Made by a program: the position numbers and the translations under genes
The notes under the pieces: generated by a model
Seen by the model: only the letters and a program-made list of their open reading frames with translations
Told to the model about the DNA's origin: nothing
The model's database searches: none
In this document: positions 9,834-23,249 of the stretch, piece by piece
How positions within the stretch are numbered: position 1 is the stretch's first letter
Layout: each line of letters opens with the position of its first letter
NCBI GenBank assembly: GCA_027308685.1
Contig: DAIDEE010000061.1
Span: 1-64,000 of the forward strand
From: Acidocella sp.
GTDB taxonomy: Bacteria; Pseudomonadota; Alphaproteobacteria; Acetobacterales; Acetobacteraceae
Direction: 5' to 3'
Length of the DNA: 64,000 nt

Positions 9834-11368
9834 AAGCCAGTACCCCCGTGTTCGATGATTTTAAGTATATCGGCCGCCCGTGCTTTTAATGAACTCACTT
9901 TATCAGGCGGCATTTTTGCCAAAGTTCTCACTGGCATCGCCATGCGAGGGTTATGCGCAAATCTTTCAGCGTGGCGGTCAATAAAATCCCAATATAGCGC
10001 GTTAAACGGACAACCGCGCGCACCCACCGCGTCATTTACGTCATAATGGCAACCGCTGCAGTAATTGCTCATGCGGTTAATATATGCCCCCGAAGCCGCG
10101 TAAGGTTTCGAGCCCACCACACCACCATCAGCGTGTAAGGCCATGCCCCGGGTGTTGGGCATTTCAACCCATTCATAAGCATCAATGTAAACCGCCAGAT
10201 ACCATTTATCCACGCCATCGGGGTGCAACCCGGCCAGCAGCGCGAAGTTTCCGGTAATCATTAACCGCTGAATATGATGCGCATAAGCATATGTCATGGT
10301 CTGGCGAATGGCCTCACTCATGCAGCGCATTTTGGTCGTGCCGGTCCAGTAAAATTCCGGCAACGGGCGGCTCGCGCCAAGGCTGTTCAGGCTGGCGTAA
10401 CCGGGCATGTGCAGCCAATAAATACCGCGCACAAACTCCCGCCATCCCAAAATTTGTCTGATAAATCCTTCAACGGCGTTTAATGGTGCCGCGCCAGCCC
10501 GGTAAGCCGCCTCAGCCGCCTTGCATAACTCTAACGGGTCCAGCAGACCTAAATTCAGCGGCGCCGACACCAGGCTATGAAACATCGTCGGCTCGCCCGT
10601 CGCCATTGCGTCCTGCCAATCACCAAAGCCACTTAGCCGGTGCGCGATAAAATCCTCAAACCCAGCCAGCGCCTCGCGGCTTGTCACCGGGTAATCAAAC
10701 GCAGCCACGTCTCCATAATGATGCGCAAATTTATCTGCCACCATCGCGATCACCTCGCGGGTGATGGTATCGGGCGGAAATCGTTTTGGCTTGGGCGGCT
10801 TCACATCCTTCGGCAATTTTTTACGGTTTTCGGAGTCGTAATTCCAGTTGCCGCCAACCGGGCTGGCGCCATCCATCAAAATACCCGTAGCCTGGCGCAT
10901 TTTGCGGTAAAAAAACTCCATCCGCAGGCTGGATTTCCCTTCCGCCCAGTCCGCAAAATACTGTTGCGACGCTAAAAAACGGTCATCTTCGCGTATTTCC
11001 ACAGCTCCGCCGGTAAGCGCGCCCCAGCCTTGCATGGCCTGCAACACCCGCCATTCACCGGGAGCCGTCACCACCACCGCCTCCGGCCGCAACGCCTTTA
11101 CGGCGCGCACAAGTTCACCGTCCAGCGTTTGGGTGTTCAGCGGATCATCGAGCTTCACATAGCGCAAGTGCACACCTCGGGCCTGCAAGGCCGCGGCAAA
11201 ATGCCGCATGGCTGAGAGCACCAAGGCAATTTTTTGCGGATGATGCGGCACATAGCTACATTCCCCCATCACCTCCGCCATCAGCACCACGTCCTGTGAA
11301 ACATCCAGCCCGGCCAGGGCGGCGATGTTACGCGATAACTGGTCGCCTAAAACAACGCGAAGTTTCAC
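9830..11368 (-). CDS. Cryptochrome/photolyase family protein (FeS-containing, PhrB-like)
   Basis: Photolyase-related start LRVVLGDQLSRNIAAL; Cys residues in YCSGCHYDVNDAVGARGCPFNALYWDF fit the FeS-photolyase group. Confidence 0.92.
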   Translation of the reverse strand: MKLRVVLGDQLSRNIAALAGLDVSQDVVLMAEVMGECSYVPHHPQKIALVLSAMRHFAAALQARGVHLRYVKLDDPLNTQTLDGELVRAVKALRPEAVVVTAPGEWRVLQAMQGWGALTGGAVEIREDDRFLASQQYFADWAEGKSSLRMEFFYRKMRQATGILMDGASPVGGNWNYDSENRKKLPKDVKPPKPKRFPPDTITREVIAMVADKFAHHYGDVAAFDYPVTSREALAGFEDFIAHRLSGFGDWQDAMATGEPTMFHSLVSAPLNLGLLDPLELCKAAEAAYRAGAAPLNAVEGFIRQILGWREFVRGIYWLHMPGYASLNSLGASRPLPEFYWTGTTKMRCMSEAIRQTMTYAYAHHIQRLMITGNFALLAGLHPDGVDKWYLAVYIDAYEWVEMPNTRGMALHADGGVVGSKPYAASGAYINRMSNYCSGCHYDVNDAVGARGCPFNALYWDFIDRHAERFAHNPRMAMPVRTLAKMPPDKVSSLKARAADILKIIEHGGTGL

Positions 11369-12027
11369 GCGACAATTTTCTCGTAGGTCTCATCGCCGCT
11401 ATAGTGAAACTCCAGGCCTGACCACGCATCACTCTGATCATACCAAACACTCAGACGCAGCTTGCCGGTCAGGTCAAACCGTTGCGCGGTCAAAAATCCA
11501 CCCTCGGCGGTTGGTAATTTATTCCACCCCGGCGAATCCACGGTGGCCGGATAGGTATGCGCGGTCTGGATGTTCAGAATCGTGCCTTTCATAAACCGCT
11601 TATTCCAATAGGTCAGCGGCATCGTGTTGGGCGGTACCTGATACGTTGGCATATTTTTATCAGGATTATCTTGGTTAGTGCCGGTCACGGCGTACCCGTC
11701 GGCATTTTTTTCCGCATGCACGGTCAGCAAATTGCCATTATCCTTGATTGTGCTCTGCAGGCTCTGAAACACCCCACCTGACCATTTTTCAACGGCTTTC
11801 AAATTATAACGAAACACCGGAATCATCGCCAGCTTCACCAGCAACTGGATATCAATATCTATGGTCAGATCGTCGCCTACCTGGGTGAAGTTTAAATGAT
11901 GCTCGCCGATCGGCGTGCCATTACGCAGTACCTTGAATCCGATGGTATTGGCTGCCGGAATTGGCAGAGCAAAAGCGGCTGCGCTGAGTAAAAAACGCCG
12001 TCGATCCATCAAGCCTGTCTCCCTCAT
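11365..12027 (-). CDS. DUF6134-like secreted/periplasmic protein
   Basis: N-terminal signal MDRRRFLLSAAAFALPIPA; GTPIGEHHLNF...YNLKAVEKWSGG pattern; 4-bp overlap with the photolyase gene. Confidence 0.7.
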   Translation of the reverse strand: MRETGLMDRRRFLLSAAAFALPIPAANTIGFKVLRNGTPIGEHHLNFTQVGDDLTIDIDIQLLVKLAMIPVFRYNLKAVEKWSGGVFQSLQSTIKDNGNLLTVHAEKNADGYAVTGTNQDNPDKNMPTYQVPPNTMPLTYWNKRFMKGTILNIQTAHTYPATVDSPGWNKLPTAEGGFLTAQRFDLTGKLRLSVWYDQSDAWSGLEFHYSGDETYEKIVA

Positions 12028-12083
12028 AAACGAGTTTACTAGATAGGGGCGACAGCGCGATCATGCCATGGCACAATGTCGTT

Positions 12084-12605
12084 ATGCACCAACTTGTCCT
12101 GCTTCGGCACGCCAAAGCCGCCCGGCCTAACAGTGAATTCAGCGACCATGACCGGCCGTTGCTGCCGGAGGGCAAGCGCGCTGCCACCGCGATTGGCCAC
12201 CTCATGCGCAAATCCGGCTTAGCGCCCGATGTCGTGCTGGTCTCATCGGCCCTACGCACCCAGGAGACGCTGGAAGCTCTTGAAGCAGCGTCCGTGTGGG
12301 ATGAACGGCCGAACATTGATACGCTTCCAGGGCTCTATATGGCCACCACCGGACAAATCCGCGAGATTTTGCGCGATCTGCCCGAAACCATCCGTAGCGT
12401 GCTGGTCATTGGCCACAACCCAGGCATTCATGATTCTGCCCTTGGCCTAGCTGGCCCAACCAGCGCAAAGCCAGAATTAGCCCGCCTGAATGAGGGCTAC
12501 CCTACGGCCAGCCTCACTGAATTCCTCATTTCAACCCCCTGGCACAAAATCGCCCCCGGCACCGCAACGCTGCAGCGCTTTATCCGCCCCGCCGACCTGC
12601 GATGA
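12084..12605 (+). CDS. Histidine phosphatase family protein (SixA-like)
   Basis: LVLLRHAKA RHG motif, SSALRTQET and IGHNPG motifs; start set at the internal ATG. Confidence 0.88.
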   Translation: MHQLVLLRHAKAARPNSEFSDHDRPLLPEGKRAATAIGHLMRKSGLAPDVVLVSSALRTQETLEALEAASVWDERPNIDTLPGLYMATTGQIREILRDLPETIRSVLVIGHNPGIHDSALGLAGPTSAKPELARLNEGYPTASLTEFLISTPWHKIAPGTATLQRFIRPADLR

Positions 12606-12715
12606 TTGCTGCATAAGCGAAGGTTGCTTTTCATGAGACAGAGGATTTAATAGGGCAATAATGCAGCCTTCCTCGAGACGTCCTCACCCACAAATTTTGC
12701 AGAGGTAAAATCCGC

Positions 12716-14029
12716 ATGGCCCAAACGGCAACCAGCAAGCAAGTCGGCAGCGCCACTCTCACTCTTGGCGACAAAACCGCCACCCTCCCATTGCTCGGCG
12801 GCACCATGGGGCCACCGGTCGCCGATATCCGGAAAATCCAGGGCGATCTGGGCATTTTCACCTTCGACCCCAGCTTCGGGGCCACCGCCTCCTGCGAAAG
12901 CTCAATCACTTACATCGACGGCGATGAGGGTATTTTACTGTACCGAGGCTACCCGATCGAACAGCTCGCTGAGCACTCTACGTTCCTCGAAGTGGCTTAT
13001 TTGTTGCTGTATGGTGAGTTGCCCAACGAAGAAAAGCTGAAAAGTTTCACCAGCGGCGTCACCTTGCACACCATGCTGCATGAGCAAATCCGCCGCTTCT
13101 GGGACGGTTTCCGGCGCGACGCGCACCCGATGGCCATGCTCTGCTCAGTGGTCGGTGCCATGTCCGCCTTCTACCCCGATAGCATTGACATCAATGATCC
13201 ACGCCAGCGCGAGATCAGCGCCTACCGCATGATCGCCAAAATCCCCACCATCACCGCCTGGGCTCATAAATATAACGTCGGCCAGCCGTTCATGTATCCG
13301 CGTAACGACCTCAGCTACTCGGAAAACTTCCTCTATATGTTCCACGCGGTGCCGCCGCAAACTTACGTGCCGAACCCGATCCTCACCCGCGCCATGGACC
13401 GCATTTTTATCCTCCATGCCGACCATGAGCAGAACGCCTCCACCTCCACCGTGCGTCTGGCCGGGTCCACCGGCGCCAACCCGTTCGCCTGTATTGCTGC
13501 GGGTATCGCTTCACTCTGGGGCCCGGCCCATGGCGGCGCCAATGAGGCGGTATTGAAGATGCTGGCTGAGATTGGTCACAAAGATAACATCCCAGCCTTC
13601 ATCGCCCAGGTGAAAGACAAAAACTCTCACGTCAAACTCATGGGCTTCGGCCATCGGGTTTACAAAAACTTCGACCCCCGCGCCAAAATCATGCAGAAAA
13701 CCTGCTACGAGGTTTTGGGTGAACTCGGCATCAAAAATGACCCGATGCTCGACCTCGCCATTGAGCTCGAAAAAATCGCTCTCGAAGACCCATATTTCGT
13801 TGAGCGCAAACTCTACCCGAACGTGGATTTTTATTCAGGCATCATCCTGAAGGCCATGGGCTTCCCCACCACCATGTTCACGCCCATCTTCGCTCTGGCC
13901 CGCACCGTTGGCTGGATCAGCCAGTGGATGGAAATGATTGAGGACCCGCAACAGCGCATTGGCCGCCCTCGGCAAATTTACACCGGCGCTGTCACCCGCG
14001 ATTACGTTCCGGTCGACAAGCGGAGCTGA
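12716..14029 (+). CDS. gltA: Citrate synthase
   Basis: [44 protein letters not shown] motifs. Confidence 0.97.
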   Translation: MAQTATSKQVGSATLTLGDKTATLPLLGGTMGPPVADIRKIQGDLGIFTFDPSFGATASCESSITYIDGDEGILLYRGYPIEQLAEHSTFLEVAYLLLYGELPNEEKLKSFTSGVTLHTMLHEQIRRFWDGFRRDAHPMAMLCSVVGAMSAFYPDSIDINDPRQREISAYRMIAKIPTITAWAHKYNVGQPFMYPRNDLSYSENFLYMFHAVPPQTYVPNPILTRAMDRIFILHADHEQNASTSTVRLAGSTGANPFACIAAGIASLWGPAHGGANEAVLKMLAEIGHKDNIPAFIAQVKDKNSHVKLMGFGHRVYKNFDPRAKIMQKTCYEVLGELGIKNDPMLDLAIELEKIALEDPYFVERKLYPNVDFYSGIILKAMGFPTTMFTPIFALARTVGWISQWMEMIEDPQQRIGRPRQIYTGAVTRDYVPVDKRS

Positions 14030-14059
14030 TGGCACCAACCGTTACCGGCCCTTACCACC

Positions 14060-14088
14060 GTCATTCCCGCGCAAGCGGGAATTTTTTA
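14060..14088. repeat. Intergenic hairpin repeat, copy 2: GTCATTCCCGCGCAAGCGGGAATTTTTTA
   Basis: Perfect 8-bp stem ATTCCCGC/GCGGGAAT, loop GCAA, followed by T6. Confidence 0.8.
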
Positions 14089-14096
14089 AGCCCTCC

Positions 14097-15155
14097 ATGA
14101 CCAAGGCCGGGCCGCGAACCCCTCACTCGTGGCTCGTTTGGTTCGCCAACTCGCCAGCCCGCAACCTGATCTTCGGGCTGGCCTATATGCTACTCGTCGT
14201 CGCTGGCGCTACCATTGCCTACGTGCTTGATGGCTGGTCCTGGGGCGATGCGTTTTACTTCGTCATCATCACGGTATTCACGGTGGGTTATGGCGAAGTG
14301 CATCCGGTGGCCACCGTTGATTTACGCGCCATCACCATCACCACCATTATCCTCGGCTGCACCGGCATCATCTTTCTCACCGGTGCGCTGGTGCAGTTTA
14401 TCACCATCGCCCAAATTCAGATTCTTCTCGGGACCAAGCGCATGAAAACGCATATCGATAAAATGGTCGGCCATGTGATCGTGTGCGGCTACGGCCGGAT
14501 CGGCCAGATGCTCGCCGATGAATTAAAGGCCGGCGGCACCGAATTTGTGGTGCTGGAACTTAATGAGCAGCGCTACAACGAATCGATGTCCGCCGGAAAC
14601 CTCACGATCCGCGGCGATGCGACTGACGAGACCGTTTTACAGGCTGTCGGCATCGCGCGGGCGCGCGCTTTGGCCAGCGTGGTGCCCAACGACGCCGCCA
14701 ATGTTTTCATCACCCTTTCAGCCCGCAACCTGAATAAACAACTTGAAATCATCGCCCGCAGCGAGGCGCCGAGCACCAAGAGCAAGTTACTGCAAGCCGG
14801 GGCCAATTCCGTGGTCGAGCCCACCCATATCGGGGCCGAACGCATCGCCCAGCTTATCATGTTCCCGCGCACATCCTCCTTCACCGATGGCTCAGACCGA
14901 ATGCGAACATTGAGCTTCGGCCTGCGCACACTGGGTCTTGATCTGGAGGTTATGGCGGTCGCACCTGACAGTCCACTCGCAGGCGCCACCATTGAGGCCG
15001 CCGAGCATCAGGCCAGCGGCAGCCTGTTTGTTATTGCCATCAACCGCAAAGGCGGCGAAACCCTCACCCGCCCAGACCCCGCCACCATGATCGAAGCTGG
15101 CGACGGCGTGGTGGTGATCACCCGCTCAGGCCGAAGCGGCCCGAAAATCAGCTAA
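14097..15155 (+). CDS. Potassium channel protein with RCK/TrkA-N and TrkA-C domains
   Basis: FTVGYGE selectivity filter; VIVCGYGRIGQMLADEL Rossmann motif; start set at 14097. Confidence 0.9.
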   Translation: MTKAGPRTPHSWLVWFANSPARNLIFGLAYMLLVVAGATIAYVLDGWSWGDAFYFVIITVFTVGYGEVHPVATVDLRAITITTIILGCTGIIFLTGALVQFITIAQIQILLGTKRMKTHIDKMVGHVIVCGYGRIGQMLADELKAGGTEFVVLELNEQRYNESMSAGNLTIRGDATDETVLQAVGIARARALASVVPNDAANVFITLSARNLNKQLEIIARSEAPSTKSKLLQAGANSVVEPTHIGAERIAQLIMFPRTSSFTDGSDRMRTLSFGLRTLGLDLEVMAVAPDSPLAGATIEAAEHQASGSLFVIAINRKGGETLTRPDPATMIEAGDGVVVITRSGRSGPKIS

Positions 15156-15233
15156 CGGTAAATCCACCCCTCGATTTTTCCGCATTGCAACATTACATAA
15201 CACTCAACGTAAACATCCAAAGGCTTTTCATTC

Positions 15234-16298
15234 ATGCCCTCATTATTCGACCCCTTAACCCTGGGTGACATCACCCTGCCCAATCGCATCATCATGGCCC
15301 CCCTCACCCGCGCCCGCGCCGGGGTTGAGCGCATCCCCAACGCCCTGATGGCGCAATATTACGCTGAACGCGCCACCGCCGGGCTGATCATCTCAGAAGC
15401 CACCTCAGTCACTCCCATGGGAGTCGGCTATGCTGATACCCCTGGCCTATGGTCTGCCGAGCAGGTTGAAGGCTGGAAACTCGTCACCAGAGCGGTGCAC
15501 CAGGCCGGCGGCCGCATTTTTGCGCAGCTCTGGCATGTTGGCCGCATCTCAGCTCCTTTATTTCTGAATGGCGAATTGCCAGTTTCCGCCAGCGCCATTG
15601 CTGCCAAAGGCCATGTCAGCCTGGTTCGCCCGCAGCAGGAATATGTAGTGCCCCGCCCATTGGAAACCTCCGAAATCCCTGGCGTGGTGGAAGCCTATCG
15701 CAAGGCCGCGATGAACGCCCAGATGGCCGGATTCGACGGCGTGGAAATCCACGGCGCCAACGGCTACCTGCTTGACCAATTCCTGCAGGACGGCTCCAAC
15801 CACCGCACCGACGATTACGGCGGCAGCATTCAAAACCGCGCCCGCCTGATGCTTGAAGTCACCGACGGCGTGCTGTCCGTGTGGGAACCCGGTCTGGTGG
15901 GAATGCACCTGGCACCACGCATGGATTCCCATTCGATGGGCGATTCCGACCGCCTCGGCACCTTCTCCTACGTCGCCCGCGAATTGGGTGAGCGCGGTAT
16001 CGCGTTCATCTGCGCCCGCGAGCACAAGGCGGACGACTGGATCGGCCCGCAACTGAAGAAAATTTTTGGCGGCACCTACATCGCCAACGAGGCTTTTACC
16101 CAGGAAAGCGCCCAGGCCGCGCTCGACGCCGGTGAGGCCGATGCTGTGGCCTGGGGCAAATTATTCATCGCCAACCCCGACCTGGTAGAACGCTTCAAGC
16201 GCGCCGCGCCACTGAATGAGCCAAACCCGGCAACCTTCTACGTCCAAGGGGCCACCGGCTACACTGATTACCCGGCCCTGCAACAACGAGCCGCCTAA
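15234..16298 (+). CDS. Alkene reductase / NADH:flavin oxidoreductase (Old Yellow Enzyme family)
   Basis: [43 protein letters not shown] motifs. Confidence 0.93.
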   Translation: MPSLFDPLTLGDITLPNRIIMAPLTRARAGVERIPNALMAQYYAERATAGLIISEATSVTPMGVGYADTPGLWSAEQVEGWKLVTRAVHQAGGRIFAQLWHVGRISAPLFLNGELPVSASAIAAKGHVSLVRPQQEYVVPRPLETSEIPGVVEAYRKAAMNAQMAGFDGVEIHGANGYLLDQFLQDGSNHRTDDYGGSIQNRARLMLEVTDGVLSVWEPGLVGMHLAPRMDSHSMGDSDRLGTFSYVARELGERGIAFICAREHKADDWIGPQLKKIFGGTYIANEAFTQESAQAALDAGEADAVAWGKLFIANPDLVERFKRAAPLNEPNPATFYVQGATGYTDYPALQQRAA

Positions 16299-16305
16299 CA
16301 AAAGC

Positions 16306-16340
16306 AAAAAAGGCCGGGGATGAATTTCCTCGGCCTTTTT
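16306..16340. terminator. Rho-independent terminator, probably bidirectional
   Basis: AAAAAAGGCCGGGG-ATGAATTT-CCTCGGCCTTTTT between convergent genes. Confidence 0.85.
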
Positions 16341-17907
16341 AGTCCCAGAACCGCCGGACTTTGCGGAAGTCCCGCCAGTTGTCCTTGAGTATATCCCGGT
16401 CAGTACCAGCGCCTCGGCCGCACCAGCCCAAAATAATACCGGCGGCCCGAGAATGCGATCCTGCAATCTGGTTTACCATCCCAATCGCCACATTCAGGTC
16501 GTTAAACATCCCAAGCTGGTCCTGCAACCGGGCCGCAACTTTGGTGTAGGTTTTTACCTGCGCCGGGTTTTCAAACAGTGGCCCAAATAATTCAGCCACA
16601 TAGCGTAATTTCTTCAACCCAATCCGTAGCTCGTGCCGCTGATGCGGCGATAAGGCCGCCACGTGCTTACCGCGCTTGAGCAATTTATGGTGCAGCCGGG
16701 ATAGATTCTGCGCGGCGAATTCATGCGCTGGCGCGGTCAGGCGTGGCAGGGCTTCAGCCGGCAAACCGTTGCGCCAGCCATACCGTGCCACAAACGCCTG
16801 CGCAGAGAGCACGAAGCGCGTGGTGGCAGGTGCCGCCAATAGGTCTCGCACTGACCCATAGGCTGCCTCGCGGCGGGCGTCGCAATCCTGCAAAATATCC
16901 TCAAAACCCGCCTCATCAGAAAACGCCGCGTGTGGGCCCTCGCGCACCAAGGCCATGAACACATCAAGGTTACGGGCCTCGCCCAGTAACGCAGCAATCT
17001 GGCGGGCTTCCTCGCGCAGGCTGACAAATTCGGGGCACGGAAACGCCCGTTGAAACAACCCAAGCATCGCCCGCAAACGCCGCAGCGCCACCCGCATCTG
17101 ATGCACCGCCGCCACCGCATCCCCCGTCTCGAACGCCGGCCAATTGGCAGCGAACTGCGCCAGGCAGCTATTGATCGCCCGGCCGATGGCCTCGTCCACC
17201 GTCAGATCCCCGCTCAGCGTGGCATGGCTGCGCACCGCTTTGGGCAGCGCACCAGTCGCCAGCAGCACCCCGCGGTCAGACTTTGCCAGCATCCCCAGAC
17301 GTACCGGAAATGTCTCGGCCAGCGCTACACCTAACCGGTATAAATCCGCGACATCTCCGGCTTTCCATTCCAGTTCAATCTCGCGCACCGGCATCGTCAC
17401 GTCACCGGCAACGATCACACCAGCATCGAACGCAATTTCGATGGTGCTGGTCTCGCTACGGATCTGGTGCGTCGCACGGCGTATGTCGGTTGCATAAATG
17501 GCGGCAAGCACACGGCCTTCGGTAGCCGCCTCGATCATCCCAGCCACTTCGGCACCAAACAATGAAGGATCAGGCGTTGCATGTGCCGTCGTCACCTCAA
17601 TTTCGCCGCGCTCAAACAGGCCACCCGGGAAGCCACCGCTCCATTTAAGCGTCATAACATGGCCGCGCGGCTGGGCTCGCATCCGCAACAGCATTTTATG
17701 GCGTTGTAAATCGCCCTGGGCGGTATCAAAATAAACCGTATGCAGCCGCCTGCTGGAAGGACGGCGGCCATTCAGCCCCAGCGCTGGCCATTGCTGCACC
17801 GCCTTGAACCCTGTCTCGGCCACCAGAAATTTAAGCTCAACCTCCCGGTTGACTGGCTTGATCTGCGCGACGGCAGGACGAACGGCAGGGAGTATGGTCT
17901 GAGACAA
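16339..17907 (-). CDS. CYTH and CHAD domain-containing protein
   Basis: N-terminal EVELKFLV (ExExK CYTH motif) and C-terminal VHQMRVALRRLRAML / LRIGLKKLRYVAELF CHAD motifs. Confidence 0.92.
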   Translation of the reverse strand: MSQTILPAVRPAVAQIKPVNREVELKFLVAETGFKAVQQWPALGLNGRRPSSRRLHTVYFDTAQGDLQRHKMLLRMRAQPRGHVMTLKWSGGFPGGLFERGEIEVTTAHATPDPSLFGAEVAGMIEAATEGRVLAAIYATDIRRATHQIRSETSTIEIAFDAGVIVAGDVTMPVREIELEWKAGDVADLYRLGVALAETFPVRLGMLAKSDRGVLLATGALPKAVRSHATLSGDLTVDEAIGRAINSCLAQFAANWPAFETGDAVAAVHQMRVALRRLRAMLGLFQRAFPCPEFVSLREEARQIAALLGEARNLDVFMALVREGPHAAFSDEAGFEDILQDCDARREAAYGSVRDLLAAPATTRFVLSAQAFVARYGWRNGLPAEALPRLTAPAHEFAAQNLSRLHHKLLKRGKHVAALSPHQRHELRIGLKKLRYVAELFGPLFENPAQVKTYTKVAARLQDQLGMFNDLNVAIGMVNQIAGSHSRAAGIILGWCGRGAGTDRDILKDNWRDFRKVRRFWD

Positions 17908-17973
17908 GCGCGTCCTAATCGTTTGTTAAGCCTGGCACGTTACCGGAGCCTGTTCATGTAGTGCAACCACCAA

Positions 17974-19158
17974 TTACGAACTATGATTTAGATTAAGTTT
18001 TCGACTTAAACGCTCTGACAATAAAACAAAAATAGTGGATACAAACGTCGCGACCGTACCAATGCCAAATAAAATTTCATAATTCTCAGTGGCATGGAAC
18101 AGGCTGGAGAACGCCGCCGCGCTCACCGCCTGCATCACGGCATAGCTCATCGTGGCCAGTCCCCAGTTTGCCGCCAACCGGTCCGGTGCCACCAGCGAGG
18201 CGATGGCACCGGAGGTCAGCAGCACCGCGCCGAGAGCCACCGCCCCCACCCCGAAGGCCGAGATCGACAGACCAATCACGCTGCCCGTAAACATCGGCAC
18301 TGAAACGGCGGCGGTCATAACCACATAAGCGCCGACCAGTGTCTTCAAAAACCCTATCCGGTCAGCAACGCGCCCGAGAATCGGCGGGCCAAGGGCCGCC
18401 GCAACCCCCAGAACAGCCGACACATTAGCCCCCGCCGCCACGCCGCGATGCAGCCCGATGGCAACGAAACTGGCCAGAAACAGCATGTGCGGTAAAAACC
18501 CAAAGGCGCAGAGCGCATAACCTACGATCAACAATGCCACCGGCTTATTCAAAACCTGCTTGCCCACAGGCCGTGCCGCCGGGGTGATTACCGCCGGTGG
18601 CATCATCAAACCTACCGCCAGGGTTGCCAGGAGGCTGAAGCCGCCCAGCAGGGCCCAGGTCATGGGAAGGCCAAACACCAAAAACCTCGGGATCAGCAGC
18701 CCTGAAACCATAATCCCCGTGCCCATGCCCGCAAAGGTAATCCCCCCCACTTGGCCGCGTTTGGCCGGCGGTGCCCGGCCCACCACTGCCGCCGCCATAA
18801 GCACCATCAAAGCGCCGCCGGTTATGCCGGTCAGTAGCCGCCAGATCCCCGCGTAATAAACCCCGAAATTCCAGGCCGAGGCGATCAGGCTGAGTGCTGT
18901 CAGCCCCATCAGCGTGGTCACGGCGGCGCGGGTATGGATCGGCCGGCGCCAGGCCCGCATACCGGCCGCGCCGATCAGATACCCGAGTAAATTCGTCGCC
19001 CCCAGCCAGAAGGCGGCGGCTGCGGTAAACCAATGCGCTGCCACCAGCGCCGGCACCAGCGGTGAATAACCAAATCGCGCAATGCCAACACCCACCAGCA
19101 TCGCTAGCAGCCCGCAACCCGCTGCGCGATAAAGGGGAAACATCTGTTCTGTATTCAT
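17974..19158 (-). CDS. YbfB/YjiJ family MFS transporter
   Basis: LLAMLVGVGIARFGYSPLVPAL; start set at MNTEQM (internal ATG). Confidence 0.85.
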   Translation of the reverse strand: MNTEQMFPLYRAAGCGLLAMLVGVGIARFGYSPLVPALVAAHWFTAAAAFWLGATNLLGYLIGAAGMRAWRRPIHTRAAVTTLMGLTALSLIASAWNFGVYYAGIWRLLTGITGGALMVLMAAAVVGRAPPAKRGQVGGITFAGMGTGIMVSGLLIPRFLVFGLPMTWALLGGFSLLATLAVGLMMPPAVITPAARPVGKQVLNKPVALLIVGYALCAFGFLPHMLFLASFVAIGLHRGVAAGANVSAVLGVAAALGPPILGRVADRIGFLKTLVGAYVVMTAAVSVPMFTGSVIGLSISAFGVGAVALGAVLLTSGAIASLVAPDRLAANWGLATMSYAVMQAVSAAAFSSLFHATENYEILFGIGTVATFVSTIFVLLSERLSRKLNLNHSS

Positions 19159-19278
19159 GAGACGTCCATAGAGGACAGCCATGCTGCCAGGAAGTGCCCC
19201 AATATCACCCCAGCCATGGCGTTGCACCCGGATGATTGATATACATGTTTCTTCTTTTACGAATCTCAAAGGACACAC

Positions 19279-20043
19279 ATGGCCCGCCGCCGGCAGCTCT
19301 ACGAAGGCAAAGCAAAAATCCTGTTTGAAGGACCCGAGCCCGGCACGCTCGTGCAATATTTTAAGGACGACGCCACCGCCTTCAACGCCCAGAAAAAGGG
19401 CACCATCACCGGCAAGGGTGTGCTGAACAATCGCATCAGCGAGTTCCTGATGATGCGCCTGGCGGAGATAAATATCCCCACCCATTTCATCCGCCGCCTC
19501 AACATGCGCGAGCAGTTGATCAAGGAAGTGGAGATCATTCCGGTTGAGGTGGTGGTCCGCAACATCGCCGCCGGTTCGCTCTCATCGCGCCTTGGTATCC
19601 CGGAGGGCACCCGCCTGCCGCGCAGCATCGTTGAATATTACTACAAAAACGATCAACTCGGCGACCCGATGGTGGCCGAAGAGCATATCACCGCGTTTGG
19701 CTGGGCCACCCCACCTGACATGGACGATATTGTGCACTTAACACTGCGCATCAACGACTTCCTCACCGGCCTGTTCCTCGGCGTTGGCATCACTTTGGTC
19801 GATTTCAAAATCGAATTTGGCCGGCTGTTCGAGAATGAGGACATGCGGATTGTGCTGGCCGATGAAATCAGCCCGGATAACTGCCGCTTGTGGGATACTA
19901 AAACCAACGAGAAAATGGATAAGGACCGCTTCCGCCGCGACCTTGGCAAAATCGAGGAAGCCTACCAGGAAGTTGCCCGCCGCCTAGGGATTCTGCCCGA
20001 AGCCGGTACCCGCGACATGAAGGGCCCGGAGATGATGCAATGA
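19279..20043 (+). CDS. purC: Phosphoribosylaminoimidazolesuccinocarboxamide synthase
   Basis: [21 protein letters not shown] and [15 protein letters not shown] motifs. Confidence 0.96.
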   Translation: MARRRQLYEGKAKILFEGPEPGTLVQYFKDDATAFNAQKKGTITGKGVLNNRISEFLMMRLAEINIPTHFIRRLNMREQLIKEVEIIPVEVVVRNIAAGSLSSRLGIPEGTRLPRSIVEYYYKNDQLGDPMVAEEHITAFGWATPPDMDDIVHLTLRINDFLTGLFLGVGITLVDFKIEFGRLFENEDMRIVLADEISPDNCRLWDTKTNEKMDKDRFRRDLGKIEEAYQEVARRLGILPEAGTRDMKGPEMMQ

Positions 20044-20282
20044 AAGCTATTGTCACAGTCATGCTGAAAGACGGCGTGCTCGACCCGCAAGGCAAAGCCA
20101 TCGGCCACGCTTTGAACAATCTCGGCTTCACTCAGGTGGGGGATGTTCGTGCCGGTAAAATCATCGAACTCACCCTGACCGAATCCGACCCCTTGGTTGC
20201 CAAAGCCGGCGTTGAGGACATGGCCAAAATGCTGCTCGCCAACATGGTGATCGAAAGCTTCAAGGTTGAAATCGCGAGCTGA
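20040..20282 (+). CDS. purS: Phosphoribosylformylglycinamidine synthase subunit PurS
   Basis: [24 protein letters not shown]; 4-bp overlap with purC. Confidence 0.95.
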   Translation: MKAIVTVMLKDGVLDPQGKAIGHALNNLGFTQVGDVRAGKIIELTLTESDPLVAKAGVEDMAKMLLANMVIESFKVEIAS

Positions 20283-20366
20283 AACCTGGGCCTGCCGTTC
20301 CGTATCAGCGCTTTACATCGACCTTACGCGAAGGCAGATGAACCTTAAATTTTCAAGGCAATTTTC

Positions 20367-21052
20367 ATGCTGCAAACCGGCATCCTGATCTTCCCCGGCA
20401 TCAACCGTGAACGCGATATGGCGATTGCGGTTGAACAGAGCTTTGGTAAGGCACCGAAGCTGATCTGGCACAAGGAAACCGACCTGACCGGGTTGGATCT
20501 TGTCATCATCCCCGGCGGCTTCTCGTTTGGCGATTACCTGCGCTGTGGCGCCATGGCCGCCCAAAGCCCGGTGATGCAGGCGGTGAAAACCCACGCCGCG
20601 CGTGGCGGCTACGTGCTGGGCGTGTGCAACGGCTTCCAAATCCTCACCGAAGCTGGCTTGCTACCTGGTGCCCTGCTGCGTAATGCGGGCCTGCGCTTCC
20701 TCTCGATGGACACCATGCTGAGCGTCGAGCGCAACGACACCATCTTCACCGCGCACTACCAAAAAGGCCAGGTATTCCGTGCCCCACTGGCGCATGGCGA
20801 CGGCAATTACACCGCTGACCCCGCCACCTTAGACCGGCTTGAGGGCGAAGGGTTGGTGGCGTTTCGTTACGCCCCTGGCGCCGGAGGCGCCGAATCACAA
20901 AATTACAACCGCAATGGCTCTGCCCGTGCCATCGCCGGGATTTATTCGCCCAACCATCGTATCCTGGGCCTGATGCCGCACCCCGAGGATCTCGTTGACC
21001 CGCTGATGGGCGGCACCGATGGCAAACCCCTTTTTGATTCACTGGCAGCCGC

Positions 21053-21056
<4 letters not shown>
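20367..21056 (+). CDS. purQ: Phosphoribosylformylglycinamidine synthase subunit PurQ
   Basis: [19 protein letters not shown] amidotransferase nucleophile; MPHPED. Confidence 0.95.
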
Positions 21057-23230
<2,174 letters not shown>

Positions 23231-23249
23231 TTTTGCAAGGATAACCACG

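Noticed and set aside
19235-19260. FNR-like site near TTGATATACATGTTTC upstream of purC
   Set aside because: Only one half-site matches; the second half (ATCAA) is absent.
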